This document shows, piece by piece, positions 1-7,189 of a DNA stretch of 36,484 nucleotides. The notes beneath the pieces were generated by a model. That model did no database searches. It was given only the letters and a program-made list of their open reading frames with translations, and had not been told where the DNA came from. The stretch is from Streptosporangiaceae bacterium (lineage in GTDB: Bacteria > Actinomycetota > Actinomycetes > Streptosporangiales > Streptosporangiaceae). The position numbers were made by a program, and so were the translations under genes. The DNA lies in NCBI GenBank assembly GCA_030041135.1, contig JASHOL010000263.1, positions 1 through 36,484 on the forward strand. The letters are read 5' to 3'. Within the stretch, counting starts at the first letter, position 1. Every line of letters begins with the position of its first letter.

Positions 1-197
1 AGCCACGCGACGGCGGAGACCGCGAACACCACGAGCCCGAGCAGTACCCAGGGCGTGGTGGCCGCGGCCACCACGAGCGACCCGCCCGATCCGCGCGCCC
101 GGGCGGTGGCGAGTTGCATGCCGTGCTTGAGCATGAGCTGCCCGCTGGCCGCGGCGATCACGGCGAACAGCACGAGCAGCAGGCTTCCTGCGGTCAA
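1..197 (-). CDS. Small EamA/SMR-like membrane transporter, N-terminal part
   Basis: This gene runs off the left edge, and only about 65 codons are visible. I chose the TTG start because a clear AAGGAGG ribosome-binding sequence lies about six bases upstream, and no better ATG or GTG precedes the first hydrophobic stretch. The visible protein starts with a hydrophobic helix, then GQLMLKHGM, a short Gly/Ser/Arg-rich stretch and a second hydrophobic helix. That resembles the first half of EamA or small-multidrug-resistance proteins such as ArnE/ArnF, which move lipid-linked sugars or small molecules. It lies 105 bases downstream of a polyprenol-phosphate-type GT2 on the same strand. This would suit a lipid-sugar flippase partner, but that role is inferred. 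The family call is moderate because the C-terminus is missing. Confidence 0.6.
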   Translation of the reverse strand, partial: MTAGSLLLVLFAVIAAASGQLMLKHGMQLATARARGSGGSLVVAAATTPWVLLGLVVFAVSAVAW

Positions 198-302
198 CCG
201 ATGCCTCCTTCCCGGATGTTCCGGAGCGACCCGGGCTTCCAGGTCAAGTGACTTCGGCATTCGCCGTCACTCCCCTCCAGGGCCGAGGTCCCAGCAGCTA
301 AC

Positions 303-1112
303 TTACGGGGTCGCCCGCCGACCTGGGTCCGCCGCCTGCCCGCGGGCCACCAGGGCAGGCAGTTGTTCCACCTCGAAGTCGAGGTAGTCGCGGCGCCGGA
401 GGCCGTGCTGGCTGAGCCGGTAGTCTACGCAGGTTCGCAGCACGCCGAGGCCGTAGCGGATGCTCCTGGTCAGGTTGATCGACGACGAGTCGGTCGCGTA
501 GCGGGTCGGGCACGAGACCTCGCCGATCCGGGCTCCGGCCGTGACGGCCTGGGCGATGATCTGGTTGTCGAAGACGAAATCGTCGGAGTTGCGCTCGATC
601 GGCAGGCTGGCGAGCAGCGGGGCGCTGAAGGCGCGCAGGCCGGTGTGGTACTCCGACAGCTTCTGGCGAAGCGCGATGTTCTCCACGAACGTCAGGCACC
701 TGTTCGAGACGTACTTGTAGCGGGGCATGCCGCGGGCGACGGAGTTCTGCGCGAGGATGCGGGATCCCAGCACCATGTCGTACTCGCCGTAGGCGATCAT
801 CGAGGCCATCGCGGGAACGAGCCGTGGCGAGTACTGGTAGTCGGGGTGCACCATGACGACGACGTCGGCGCCGAGTTCGAGTGCCCGCCGGTAGCACGTC
901 TTCTGGTTCCCCCCGTACCCCTTGTTGCGCTCGTGGCAGATCGGGACCAGGCCGAGTTCATGGGCGAGCGCGACAGTCCGGTCGCTGCTCGCGTCGTCGA
1001 CGAGCACCACCTCGTCAATGAGGTCGCGGTCAAGCTCCGCCACCGTGCGCGAAAGGGTCGCCTCCGCGTTATAGGCGGGTAGCACGACGCTTATCCGGCG
1101 GGAATTTATCAC
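303..1112 (-). CDS. GT2 family glycosyltransferase (polyprenol-phosphate sugar transferase-like)
   Basis: The protein has 269 residues and the GT-A fold of family GT2. The N-terminal strand reads VVLPAYNAE, VDDASSD is the nucleotide-binding motif, and the HPDYQY segment stands where DPM1-like enzymes carry their DxD metal site. GSRIL follows. No C-terminal membrane helices are evident, so it resembles soluble dolichyl/undecaprenyl-phosphate mannosyl- or glucosyltransferases. It probably transfers a sugar from a nucleotide donor to a lipid phosphate or growing repeat unit at the inner membrane face; donor and acceptor are unknown. The GTG start has no Shine-Dalgarno sequence, but TATACT ends six bases upstream, so the mRNA may be leaderless. 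A strong GC hairpin separates it from rfbD, so it probably has its own promoter. The EamA-like gene follows. Confidence 0.85.
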   Translation of the reverse strand: MINSRRISVVLPAYNAEATLSRTVAELDRDLIDEVVLVDDASSDRTVALAHELGLVPICHERNKGYGGNQKTCYRRALELGADVVVMVHPDYQYSPRLVPAMASMIAYGEYDMVLGSRILAQNSVARGMPRYKYVSNRCLTFVENIALRQKLSEYHTGLRAFSAPLLASLPIERNSDDFVFDNQIIAQAVTAGARIGEVSCPTRYATDSSSINLTRSIRYGLGVLRTCVDYRLSQHGLRRRDYLDFEVEQLPALVARGQAADPGRRATP

Positions 1113-1118
1113 GAACGC

Positions 1119-1124
1119 AGTATA
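1119..1124 (-). promoter_or_regulatory. Putative -10 element of a leaderless transcript (TATACT)
   Basis: Read on the minus strand, TATACT is followed by six bases (GCGTTC) and then the GTG start of the GT2 gene. That spacing would place the transcription start on the start codon, as in many actinobacterial leaderless mRNAs. No convincing -35 hexamer is visible 16-18 bases further upstream. Confidence 0.5.
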
Positions 1125-1161
1125 TGGACTTGCGGATAGGGCGATTGCCGTATCTTCGAAG

Positions 1162-1182
1162 CGCGGCGGCCGGGCCGCCGCG
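1162..1182 (-). terminator. GC-rich perfect hairpin between rfbD and the GT2 gene
   Basis: CGCGGCGGCC and GGCCGCCGCG are perfectly complementary around a single central G. The structure starts about 20 bases after the rfbD stop codon. It lacks a U-tract, which is common for actinobacterial terminators. It probably ends or attenuates the rfbBD transcript before the GT2 gene, which has its own -10-like element just beyond. Confidence 0.5.
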
Positions 1183-1202
1183 AATCTTCAGGAATGCTTT
1201 AG

Positions 1203-2087
1203 TCACGTCGCTGCTGGCAGCCGCCGTGCGGCGGGACGCGGCGCGGGTAAAATCCGGTCAAGCGCGTCCCGCCAGTTCCCGATCGGGCTGATGCCGGCGG
1301 CCGCCCACGCATCGTGGCCGAGGACGCTGTAAGCCGGCCGCGGTGCCGGGCGCGGGTAGGCGGCGCTTGAGGTGGGCGACACCAGCGCCGGGTCCGCGCC
1401 AGCCAGCGCGTAGACCTCGCGGGCCAGCCCGAACCACGTGACCTCACCCGAGCTCGTCCCATGGTAGATCCCGGCGCGGGCACGGGCGGTGATCAGGGCG
1501 CGGATCTGGGCGGCGAGGTCGGCGGTCCAGGTGGGCTGGCCGCGCTGGTCGTCGACGACGCTGACGGGGCTGGCCGCGCGGGCGCGGACGAGCATGGTGG
1601 CGACAAAGCTTGCCCCGTGGGCGCCGTACAGCCAGGCCGTCCGCACCACGTAACCGTCATCGGGGAGCGCGGCGAGCACGGCGCGCTCGCCGGCCAGCTT
1701 GCTGCGGCCGTAGGCGGTGCGCGGCGCCGCCGGGTGACTTTCCCTGTACGGCCGGCTGGCGGCGCCGTCGAAGACGTAATCCGTGGACAGCTGGACCAGG
1801 GTGATCTGCCTGCTGGCGCACGCGGCGGCCAGCCGCGCGACGGCGCGGCCGTTGACCTCGAGCGCCGCGTCCTCGTGCGCTTCTGCGTCGTCGACCGCGG
1901 TCCAGGCGGCGCAGTTGACGACGACGTCCGGCCGGTGCCTGTCCAGGGCCGCCGGGACCGCCACCGGGTCGGTGATCTCCAGGCCGGCCCGGTCCAGGGC
2001 GGTGACGTGCTCGCCCTCGCTCGCCAGCAGGGACGTCAGGTCGCGGCCCAGCATCCCCGCCGCGCCGGTGACCAGCCAGCGGGTCAC
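1203..2087 (-). CDS. rfbD: dTDP-4-dehydrorhamnose reductase
   Basis: RfbD (RmlD) reduces dTDP-4-dehydro-L-rhamnose to dTDP-L-rhamnose with NAD(P)H in the cytoplasm. The 294-residue protein begins with a Rossmann motif, VTGAAGMLG, followed by NCAAWT, STDYVFDG and the catalytic YGRSK, all typical of the family and in the usual order. Length is normal. The reading frame extends further upstream, but that stretch would overlap rfbB and has no homology-like character. The GTG chosen overlaps the rfbB stop in a GTGA arrangement, implying translational coupling. rfbA and rfbC partners are not in the window, so they must lie elsewhere if dTDP-rhamnose is made. A strong hairpin follows the stop codon. 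Confidence 0.93.
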   Translation of the reverse strand: MTRWLVTGAAGMLGRDLTSLLASEGEHVTALDRAGLEITDPVAVPAALDRHRPDVVVNCAAWTAVDDAEAHEDAALEVNGRAVARLAAACASRQITLVQLSTDYVFDGAASRPYRESHPAAPRTAYGRSKLAGERAVLAALPDDGYVVRTAWLYGAHGASFVATMLVRARAASPVSVVDDQRGQPTWTADLAAQIRALITARARAGIYHGTSSGEVTWFGLAREVYALAGADPALVSPTSSAAYPRPAPRPAYSVLGHDAWAAAGISPIGNWRDALDRILPAPRPAARRLPAAT

Positions 2088-3094
2088 CGGGGGGCGCCGG
2101 CCGGGCGCAGCGGCGGGGGCGGTGCAGGCCGCTGCAGGGGCTCCCACCAGCCGCGGTTGGCCGCGTACCAGTCGATGGTGGCCCTGAGTCCGCCGGGGAA
2201 CGCGATGCGGGGCGCGTATCCCATGGAGCGCAGCAGGGAGTCGTCGAGGCAGTACCGCCGGTCGTGACCAGGCCGGTCGGTCACGGGGACGACCATCTCC
2301 CAGGTGGCGCCGCACGCGTCGAGGATGGCGGCGGTCAGCTCGCGGTTGGTGAGCTCGGTGTCGCCGTTGATGTGGTAGACGGCGCCGGGCTGGCCCTCCT
2401 CAAGGACGAGCTGCACGCCGCGGCAGTGGTCGTCGACGTGCACCCACCCGCGGACGTTCAGCCCGTCGCCGTACAGCGGGACCTGGTGGCCCTCGGCCAG
2501 GCGGGTGACGAACAGCGGGATGACCTTCTCCGGGTACTGGTAGGGGCCGTAGTTGTTGCAGCACCTGGTGGTAACGACGTTCAGGCCGTGCGTGCGGTGG
2601 TAGGCCTGGGCGATCATGTCGCCGCCGGCCTTGGCCGCGGAGTACGGCGAGTTCGGATCAAGCGGCGAGGACTCGCTCCAGGAGCCGGCCGGAATGGATC
2701 CGTAGACCTCGTCGGTGGACACCTGGACCACCCGCGGCACGCTGGCGTCGAGGCAGGCCTGCATCAGCGCCTGCACCCCGGCCACGTTGGTGGCCACGAA
2801 CGGCGCCGCGCCGGTGATCGACCGGTCTACGTGAGTCTCGGCGGCGAAGTTGAGTACCACGTCGTGGCCGGGCACCAGGCTGGCGAGCAACTGCGGGTCG
2901 CAGATGTCCCCGCGCACGAATGTCAGCCTGGGGCTGTCGATCACCGGGTCGAGGTTGGCCATGTTCCCCGAGTACGTCAGCTTGTCGAGCACGGTCACGC
3001 GTGCCCCGGCGAACTCGGCGTAGCCGTCGGTCACCAGCGTGCGGACGTAATGCGAGCCGATGAATCCGGCGCCCCCGGTTACCAGAATCCTCAT
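2084..3094 (-). CDS. rfbB: dTDP-glucose 4,6-dehydratase
   Basis: RfbB (RmlB) converts dTDP-glucose to dTDP-4-keto-6-deoxyglucose using tightly bound NAD, the second step toward dTDP-rhamnose and other deoxysugars. The 336-residue product shows the whole family signature: TGGAGFIGSHYV for NAD binding, FAAETHVDRSI, STDEVYG, the catalytic YSAAK and NNYGPYQYPEK. The last 20 residues are proline-rich and overlap the start of rfbD. A modest AGGTGG ribosome-binding sequence precedes the ATG. It is the first gene of an rfbB-rfbD pair and is separated from the upstream wbaP-like gene by 185 bases that include a hairpin. Confidence 0.95.
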   Translation of the reverse strand: MRILVTGGAGFIGSHYVRTLVTDGYAEFAGARVTVLDKLTYSGNMANLDPVIDSPRLTFVRGDICDPQLLASLVPGHDVVLNFAAETHVDRSITGAAPFVATNVAGVQALMQACLDASVPRVVQVSTDEVYGSIPAGSWSESSPLDPNSPYSAAKAGGDMIAQAYHRTHGLNVVTTRCCNNYGPYQYPEKVIPLFVTRLAEGHQVPLYGDGLNVRGWVHVDDHCRGVQLVLEEGQPGAVYHINGDTELTNRELTAAILDACGATWEMVVPVTDRPGHDRRYCLDDSLLRSMGYAPRIAFPGGLRATIDWYAANRGWWEPLQRPAPPPPLRPAGAPR

Positions 3095-3204
3095 GCGGTG
3101 ACCACCTGACTTAACCCGTGAACGGAATATCGGCGCCGCCGCCCCCGACTGACGTGGTGGCCGCGCCTCATGCTTGCCGGAACTATGCGGGTAAAGGGTA
3201 CAGG

Positions 3205-3226
3205 GGCAGGCCGCTCCGGCCCTGCC
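3205..3226 (-). terminator. GC-rich hairpin between the WbaP-like gene and rfbB
   Basis: GGCAGG pairs with CCTGCC, with an inner CCG/CGG pair around a CTC loop and one bulged C. It sits 54 bases after the end of the minus-strand phosphoglycosyltransferase gene. There is no T-run on the minus strand, so termination is plausible but weakly supported. Confidence 0.35.
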
Positions 3227-3279
3227 GCCCGTCGCGAACTCAGGCTAGTAGCCGTGCCGGCGGGCGTCCGCGCCCAGTG

Positions 3280-4797
3280 TCAGTAGGCGCCCGTGCCGGT
3301 GCCGATGGCCCACCAGGTCTTCCACAGGATCTGCAAGTCAAGCATGAATGACCAGTTCTCCACGTACCGCAGGTCGAGCCGGACCGCTTCCTCCCAGGGC
3401 AAGTCGGACCGGCCATTTACCTGCCACAACCCGGTGATGCCCGGCTTGACGGCCAGGCGGCGGCGGACGTGGGTGTGGTAGCGCTCGGCCTCCTCTGGCA
3501 GCGCCGGCCGCGGCCCGACCAGCGACATGTCGCCGATCAGCACGTTGAACAGCTGCGGAAGCTCATCAAGCGACCAGCGCCGCAGCCACGACCCCACGAC
3601 GGTGATCCGCGGGTCCTCGCGGATCTTGAACAGCACGCCCCCTGTCTCGTTCTGCTCGACCAGCCTGGCCTTCAGGACCTCGGCGTCGGCGACCATGGTG
3701 CGGAACTTGTAGATCCGGAACGGCCTCCCGTCGACACCGACGCGGACCTGCGAGAACAGTACGGGCCCGCGGTCATTGATCTTGATCATGAGGGCGATGG
3801 CCGCCAGCAGCGGGCTGAGCAGGACTAGCGCGGTGACAGCGAATGCCCGGTCGAAGCAGTTCTTAAGCAGGCGCGGGATGCCGGTGAACTCCGGGTGGTC
3901 CATATACACGAGCGGCAGCCCGGCCGCCGGCCTGATCGTCGTGCGCGGGCCCGCGATGTCCAGGACGGCCGGAGCCACGCACAGGGTCGTTCCTGTCTTC
4001 TCCAGCTCCCATGCCAGCTCGCGCAGCCGCATGCCGCTGAGCTCGGGGCACGACAGGACGGCTACCGTGTCGGCGCCGAATCGCAGCGCGATCTGGTGCA
4101 CGTCGTTCAGCCCGTGCACCGCGGGAATCCCGGCGATCTCGTCCCCGCCCTCTGGACCGGCCAGGCAGGCGGCCACCACGGTGAGACCGTGGTATGCCTC
4201 CCGGCTGAGCTGCATCGCCATGTCGCAGACGACGTCCGGGTAGCCGACGACGACGACCTTCGACATGCACGCGCCCTGCTCGCGCTGCCGGTGCAACCGC
4301 CGGCGCAGGACGTACCTGGCGACCAGGTCGAGCACCGTGAGCGTCGGGAACACCACTAGCACGTAGCCGCGGGCCAGTTCGGCCTTGGCCGCATAGGAGA
4401 CGATGGCGATGCTGGCCATTACCAGCAATCCGGCATTCAGGACCCGGCGGAACTCGTCAGAACCGACACCGATAATCCGCTGGTCATACCCGTCCACGAT
4501 CGCGACAACGGCGAGCCAGCCCACCGGGAGCAGACAGCTCGCGGCCAGGTAAAGCGCGGGCGAATGGAGGTCGTCGAGCCGGACGCAATAGCCAAGCATG
4601 CCGGCCATCAGCGCGCACAGGCCATCGAGGGCCATGGCCTTTCGCTGATAGCTGGTCGCCCATTCTGACCTGGTCTGACCGACAACACGTGCCGATGTGC
4701 TCTCCGACGCCCACCGCTCGGAGGCAACCGAGTCACTAGCCAACTCACAGCTCCCCTCGAAGCCTGGCGTTGACCCGTGAGTGTCTCCCTCACCCAC
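3280..4797 (-). CDS. Polyprenyl-phosphate hexose-1-phosphate transferase (WbaP/CpsE-like initiating transferase)
   Basis: This membrane enzyme transfers a sugar-1-phosphate from UDP-sugar to undecaprenyl phosphate and so starts each polysaccharide repeat unit. The 505-residue protein has several hydrophobic helices between about residues 55 and 165. A Rossmann-like middle domain covers about 175-300, and the catalytic PHPT domain starts near residue 315. Within the last, YKFRTM, the SLDELPQ catalytic Asp-Glu pair, MSLVGPRP and KPGITGLWQV are all intact. The C-terminus ends GTGTGAY. The sugar cannot be read from sequence. The GTG start has an AAGGTGAG sequence rather far upstream. A TTG 18 codons downstream has a better placed GAGGGGAG and could be the real start. 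The upstream region holds nested inverted repeats that may affect expression. Confidence 0.93.
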   Translation of the reverse strand: MGEGDTHGSTPGFEGSCELASDSVASERWASESTSARVVGQTRSEWATSYQRKAMALDGLCALMAGMLGYCVRLDDLHSPALYLAASCLLPVGWLAVVAIVDGYDQRIIGVGSDEFRRVLNAGLLVMASIAIVSYAAKAELARGYVLVVFPTLTVLDLVARYVLRRRLHRQREQGACMSKVVVVGYPDVVCDMAMQLSREAYHGLTVVAACLAGPEGGDEIAGIPAVHGLNDVHQIALRFGADTVAVLSCPELSGMRLRELAWELEKTGTTLCVAPAVLDIAGPRTTIRPAAGLPLVYMDHPEFTGIPRLLKNCFDRAFAVTALVLLSPLLAAIALMIKINDRGPVLFSQVRVGVDGRPFRIYKFRTMVADAEVLKARLVEQNETGGVLFKIREDPRITVVGSWLRRWSLDELPQLFNVLIGDMSLVGPRPALPEEAERYHTHVRRRLAVKPGITGLWQVNGRSDLPWEEAVRLDLRYVENWSFMLDLQILWKTWWAIGTGTGAY

Positions 4798-4827
4798 GCG
4801 CGCGCCGCGCTCACCTTGCTGCTGCCG

Positions 4828-4859
4828 GTGCGTCTTGCTCAGACGTAAAAAAGACGCAC
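4828..4859 (-). repeat. Nested inverted repeats in the WbaP-like gene leader
   Basis: GTGCGTCTT and AAGACGCAC are perfect nine-base arms around a 14-base loop. The left arm can pair instead with AGACG at 4841-4845 to form a smaller hairpin, so the two structures are mutually exclusive. The minus-strand loop also contains a T-run. This could be an attenuator or an operator 31 bases before the start codon; function is inferred only. Confidence 0.4.
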
Positions 4860-5000
4860 GGCCAAATGCTCTGGTTGACTGGCGTTAGCCGCGCGTGAGT
4901 GATTTCTGCGCACATATGGGCGAGGCACCAGAACGACGAGCGGAAAGTAACTAGCTGTGCAGCCCTAGCTACTATCTGTTCGGCGCGGATAGCCTACGAC

Positions 5001-5016
5001 ACTCACGTCCGTGAGT
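5001..5016. repeat. Palindrome ACTCACG-TC-CGTGAGT
   Basis: Two perfect seven-base arms are separated by two bases, in the gap between the S9 peptidase gene and the WbaP-like gene. The size and symmetry fit a dimeric repressor site of TetR or GntR type. No regulator gene is adjacent, so the role is speculative. Confidence 0.35.
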
Positions 5017-5131
5017 TGCGCGCGCCGTACGCGAGCTATTTGCCTGTAGGTACGAGCGCCAGGAATCGAGCTAAAGGCTCTTCGGGCCTTCAGGCACTAT
5101 CGGCACCGTAGGAATATGCGCTAGCCGAGGC

Positions 5132-7189
5132 TCAGGACAGCAATTCGGGCTGCCGCCAGGCCTCGCCGCGGACGTGCTCGGCCAGGAACGCCAGGACCGT
5201 TGCATACCAGACCTCGACGTCGCCTGGCTTGAGCACCCAGTGGTTCTCATCGGGGAAGTACAGCAACTTGACCTGCTTGGACCGGCTGGTCAGGTCCCAC
5301 CACAGGCGCAGCGCCTCACCGACCGGCACCCGGTAGTCCTTGTCGCCGTGAATGATCAGCATCGGCGTGACAATCTCGTCGGCGTGCAGGTGCGGGGAGT
5401 TCTCCAGGTAACGCTCCGGCCGGGTGGCGAAGTCACCGAAGCTTCGGCGCCAGAACGCAGGACCGTCGGTGGTGCCGAACATCTGCTCGAGTGCCCACAC
5501 GCTCGCATGGCTGACGATGGCCAGGAACCGGTCGGTGTGGCCGGCGATCCAGTTGGCCATGTAGCCGCCGTACGAGCCGCCCATCATCGCCGTCCTGGTC
5601 GAGTCGATATCGGCTCGCGCCACCACCGCATCGGTGATGGCCATCACGTCGGTGAACGGTGTCCCGCCCCAGTTGGTGTAGCCGCGCTCGATCATGTGCT
5701 GGCCGTAACCCGTAGACAGGGCCGGGTCGGGCAGCAGCACCGCGTAGCCGCGGGCGGCGAGCAGCCAGGGGTTCCAGCGCCAGTTCCAGTCATTCCAGCT
5801 CGAGACCGGGCCGCCGTGGACCCACAGCACGAGCGGGGCGGGCGCGTCCGGCGTTGCCTCGGCGGGCAGCGCCAGCCAGGCGCGGATCGTCGTGCCGTCT
5901 GCGGCCTGCGTTGATACCTCCTCCAGGCGGCCGGGAATGTCGAAGCTGGCGCCAGGGCTGGCCAGCCGGACGGGGTCGGCGGCGGCGTCCCCTAGGTCGA
6001 TGCGGATGGGCGCGGGAGCTTCGTCGATCGCCGAGCGCAGCGCGTACAGGCTGCGTCCATCGGGCGCGGGACACAGGCTCTCGTACGCGCCGTGGTCCTC
6101 GGTCAGCCTGGTCACCTCTCCCGATGCCAGGTCAACCCGGAACACCGGCCTGCGGCCCTCGTCGTCGGCGGTAAAGAACACCGAGCCGCAGTCGTGCGCC
6201 CAGACTGCCTCACTCGGATACCGGTCGAACCCGGTCAGCAGGTCGCGCGGCTCGCTGGCTGCCAGCGGCGTCACGACGAGCGTCACGTCAGACGGCCGGT
6301 CGTAGGTCTCGTGCGTGGTGCGCGCGGCAACCACGAGGCGGCCATCGGGCGAGACCCGCGCGTCGCCATAGTCAAGGCCGGCTTCGGATAGCAGCGCGCG
6401 GCGATCGCCCGTGGCCACGTCGATTACCACGACCTCAGAGCGTTCCTCCGCGCTCGCCTCCGGCACCACCCAGCCGGTTACGACCGCATGCCCGTCGGGC
6501 GTCAGGTCGAAGCTCTGCTCGTCAAGCGCCCGGCCGGGATCGGACGTCAGGTCCCGCGGCTTGGCCAGGCCGGCATCGGCCTCCTCGCCCGGGCCAGCCG
6601 GCGCGGGCACGTCGGCAGCCAGCAGCCGCAGCTGCTCAGGGCTCAGGTCGTGATCCCAGTACCTGAGCCTGCCCGACTCGTGCAGGATCGCCGACACGCC
6701 GGCGTCTTTGCGGGCCTTGCGCATCGCCGCGTCCTCGTCGCCCACGGCCGTGCCGCGGAATGTCGGGGCCGAGTAGACGAGCGTCCCCGCGTCGCGAGCG
6801 ACGGCCACGGCCTCGACGCCACCGCCAGGCGCGGCGATCCGCCTGGCCTCGCCGCCACCCGCGGGCAACAGCCACAGCGCGGTCTTGGAGTCCTTCGCGG
6901 CTGGTGTATCGGGCCCGGCCGCCGCGGCGGCGTCTGGACGCCTGGACACGAAGACGAGCGATCCGTCCGGCAGGAACTCGGGCCCGCCCTCACCCTCGGC
7001 GCCGCGGGTGAGCCGAACCGGCCGGCTTCCTGGCTCGGTGCCGACGCGCCAGATGCTCGTCAGGTACTTGGCCGGCGTATCGCCCACGGTCTGCACGACG
7101 AGAGCCAGCCAGCTGCCATCGGGTGAAAGCCGCAGCGAGCCGACCCTGGGCGCCCAGGCGTATTCGTGGAGATCATTAAAGGTCGTCAT
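5132..7189 (-). CDS. S9 family serine peptidase (prolyl oligopeptidase / acylaminoacyl-peptidase type)
   Basis: The 685-residue protein has an N-terminal beta-propeller of WD40-like/PD40 repeats (about residues 1-400) and a C-terminal alpha/beta-hydrolase. The catalytic triad is visible: Ser near residue 539 in GGSYGGYMA, Asp near 618 in HGDKDYRVP, and His near 653 in ENHWV. HGGPVSSW gives the oxyanion region. There is no signal peptide, so it should be cytosolic and cleave short or N-acylated peptides. The ATG overlaps the stop of the upstream SDR gene by one base (TGATG), implying translational coupling with a sugar-modifying enzyme, which is an odd pairing. Length is normal for the family. 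A direct role in polysaccharide synthesis is not evident. Confidence 0.9.
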   Translation of the reverse strand: MTTFNDLHEYAWAPRVGSLRLSPDGSWLALVVQTVGDTPAKYLTSIWRVGTEPGSRPVRLTRGAEGEGGPEFLPDGSLVFVSRRPDAAAAAGPDTPAAKDSKTALWLLPAGGGEARRIAAPGGGVEAVAVARDAGTLVYSAPTFRGTAVGDEDAAMRKARKDAGVSAILHESGRLRYWDHDLSPEQLRLLAADVPAPAGPGEEADAGLAKPRDLTSDPGRALDEQSFDLTPDGHAVVTGWVVPEASAEERSEVVVIDVATGDRRALLSEAGLDYGDARVSPDGRLVVAARTTHETYDRPSDVTLVVTPLAASEPRDLLTGFDRYPSEAVWAHDCGSVFFTADDEGRRPVFRVDLASGEVTRLTEDHGAYESLCPAPDGRSLYALRSAIDEAPAPIRIDLGDAAADPVRLASPGASFDIPGRLEEVSTQAADGTTIRAWLALPAEATPDAPAPLVLWVHGGPVSSWNDWNWRWNPWLLAARGYAVLLPDPALSTGYGQHMIERGYTNWGGTPFTDVMAITDAVVARADIDSTRTAMMGGSYGGYMANWIAGHTDRFLAIVSHASVWALEQMFGTTDGPAFWRRSFGDFATRPERYLENSPHLHADEIVTPMLIIHGDKDYRVPVGEALRLWWDLTSRSKQVKLLYFPDENHWVLKPGDVEVWYATVLAFLAEHVRGEAWRQPELLS

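Larger units (their letters stand above)
4798..5131. other. 334-base intergenic region upstream of the WbaP-like gene
   Basis: The stretch lies between two minus-strand genes and has lower GC than its surroundings. No convincing gene was found: the one plus-strand frame of about 70 codons has no recognisable features. It contains a nested inverted repeat at 4828-4859, a seven-base-arm palindrome at 5001-5016, and a weak hairpin at 5074-5090 (AAGGC/GCCTT, seven-base loop) about 40 bases after the peptidase stop. The last may serve as a terminator on the minus strand. Promoter hexamers for the WbaP-like gene could not be assigned confidently. Confidence 0.5.

Noticed and set aside
2088-2315. 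N-terminal extension of rfbD
   Set aside because: It lies within rfbB and is arginine-rich out-of-frame sequence; the Rossmann motif begins just after the GTG at 2087.
5074-5090. Strong intrinsic terminator after the S9 peptidase gene
   Set aside because: Only a five-base stem with no T-run; noted within the intergenic entry but not strong enough to list separately.
4899-5111. Plus-strand ORF of 70 codons upstream of the WbaP-like gene
   Set aside because: No ribosome-binding sequence, domain or coding-like codon use; it sits in a likely regulatory region.
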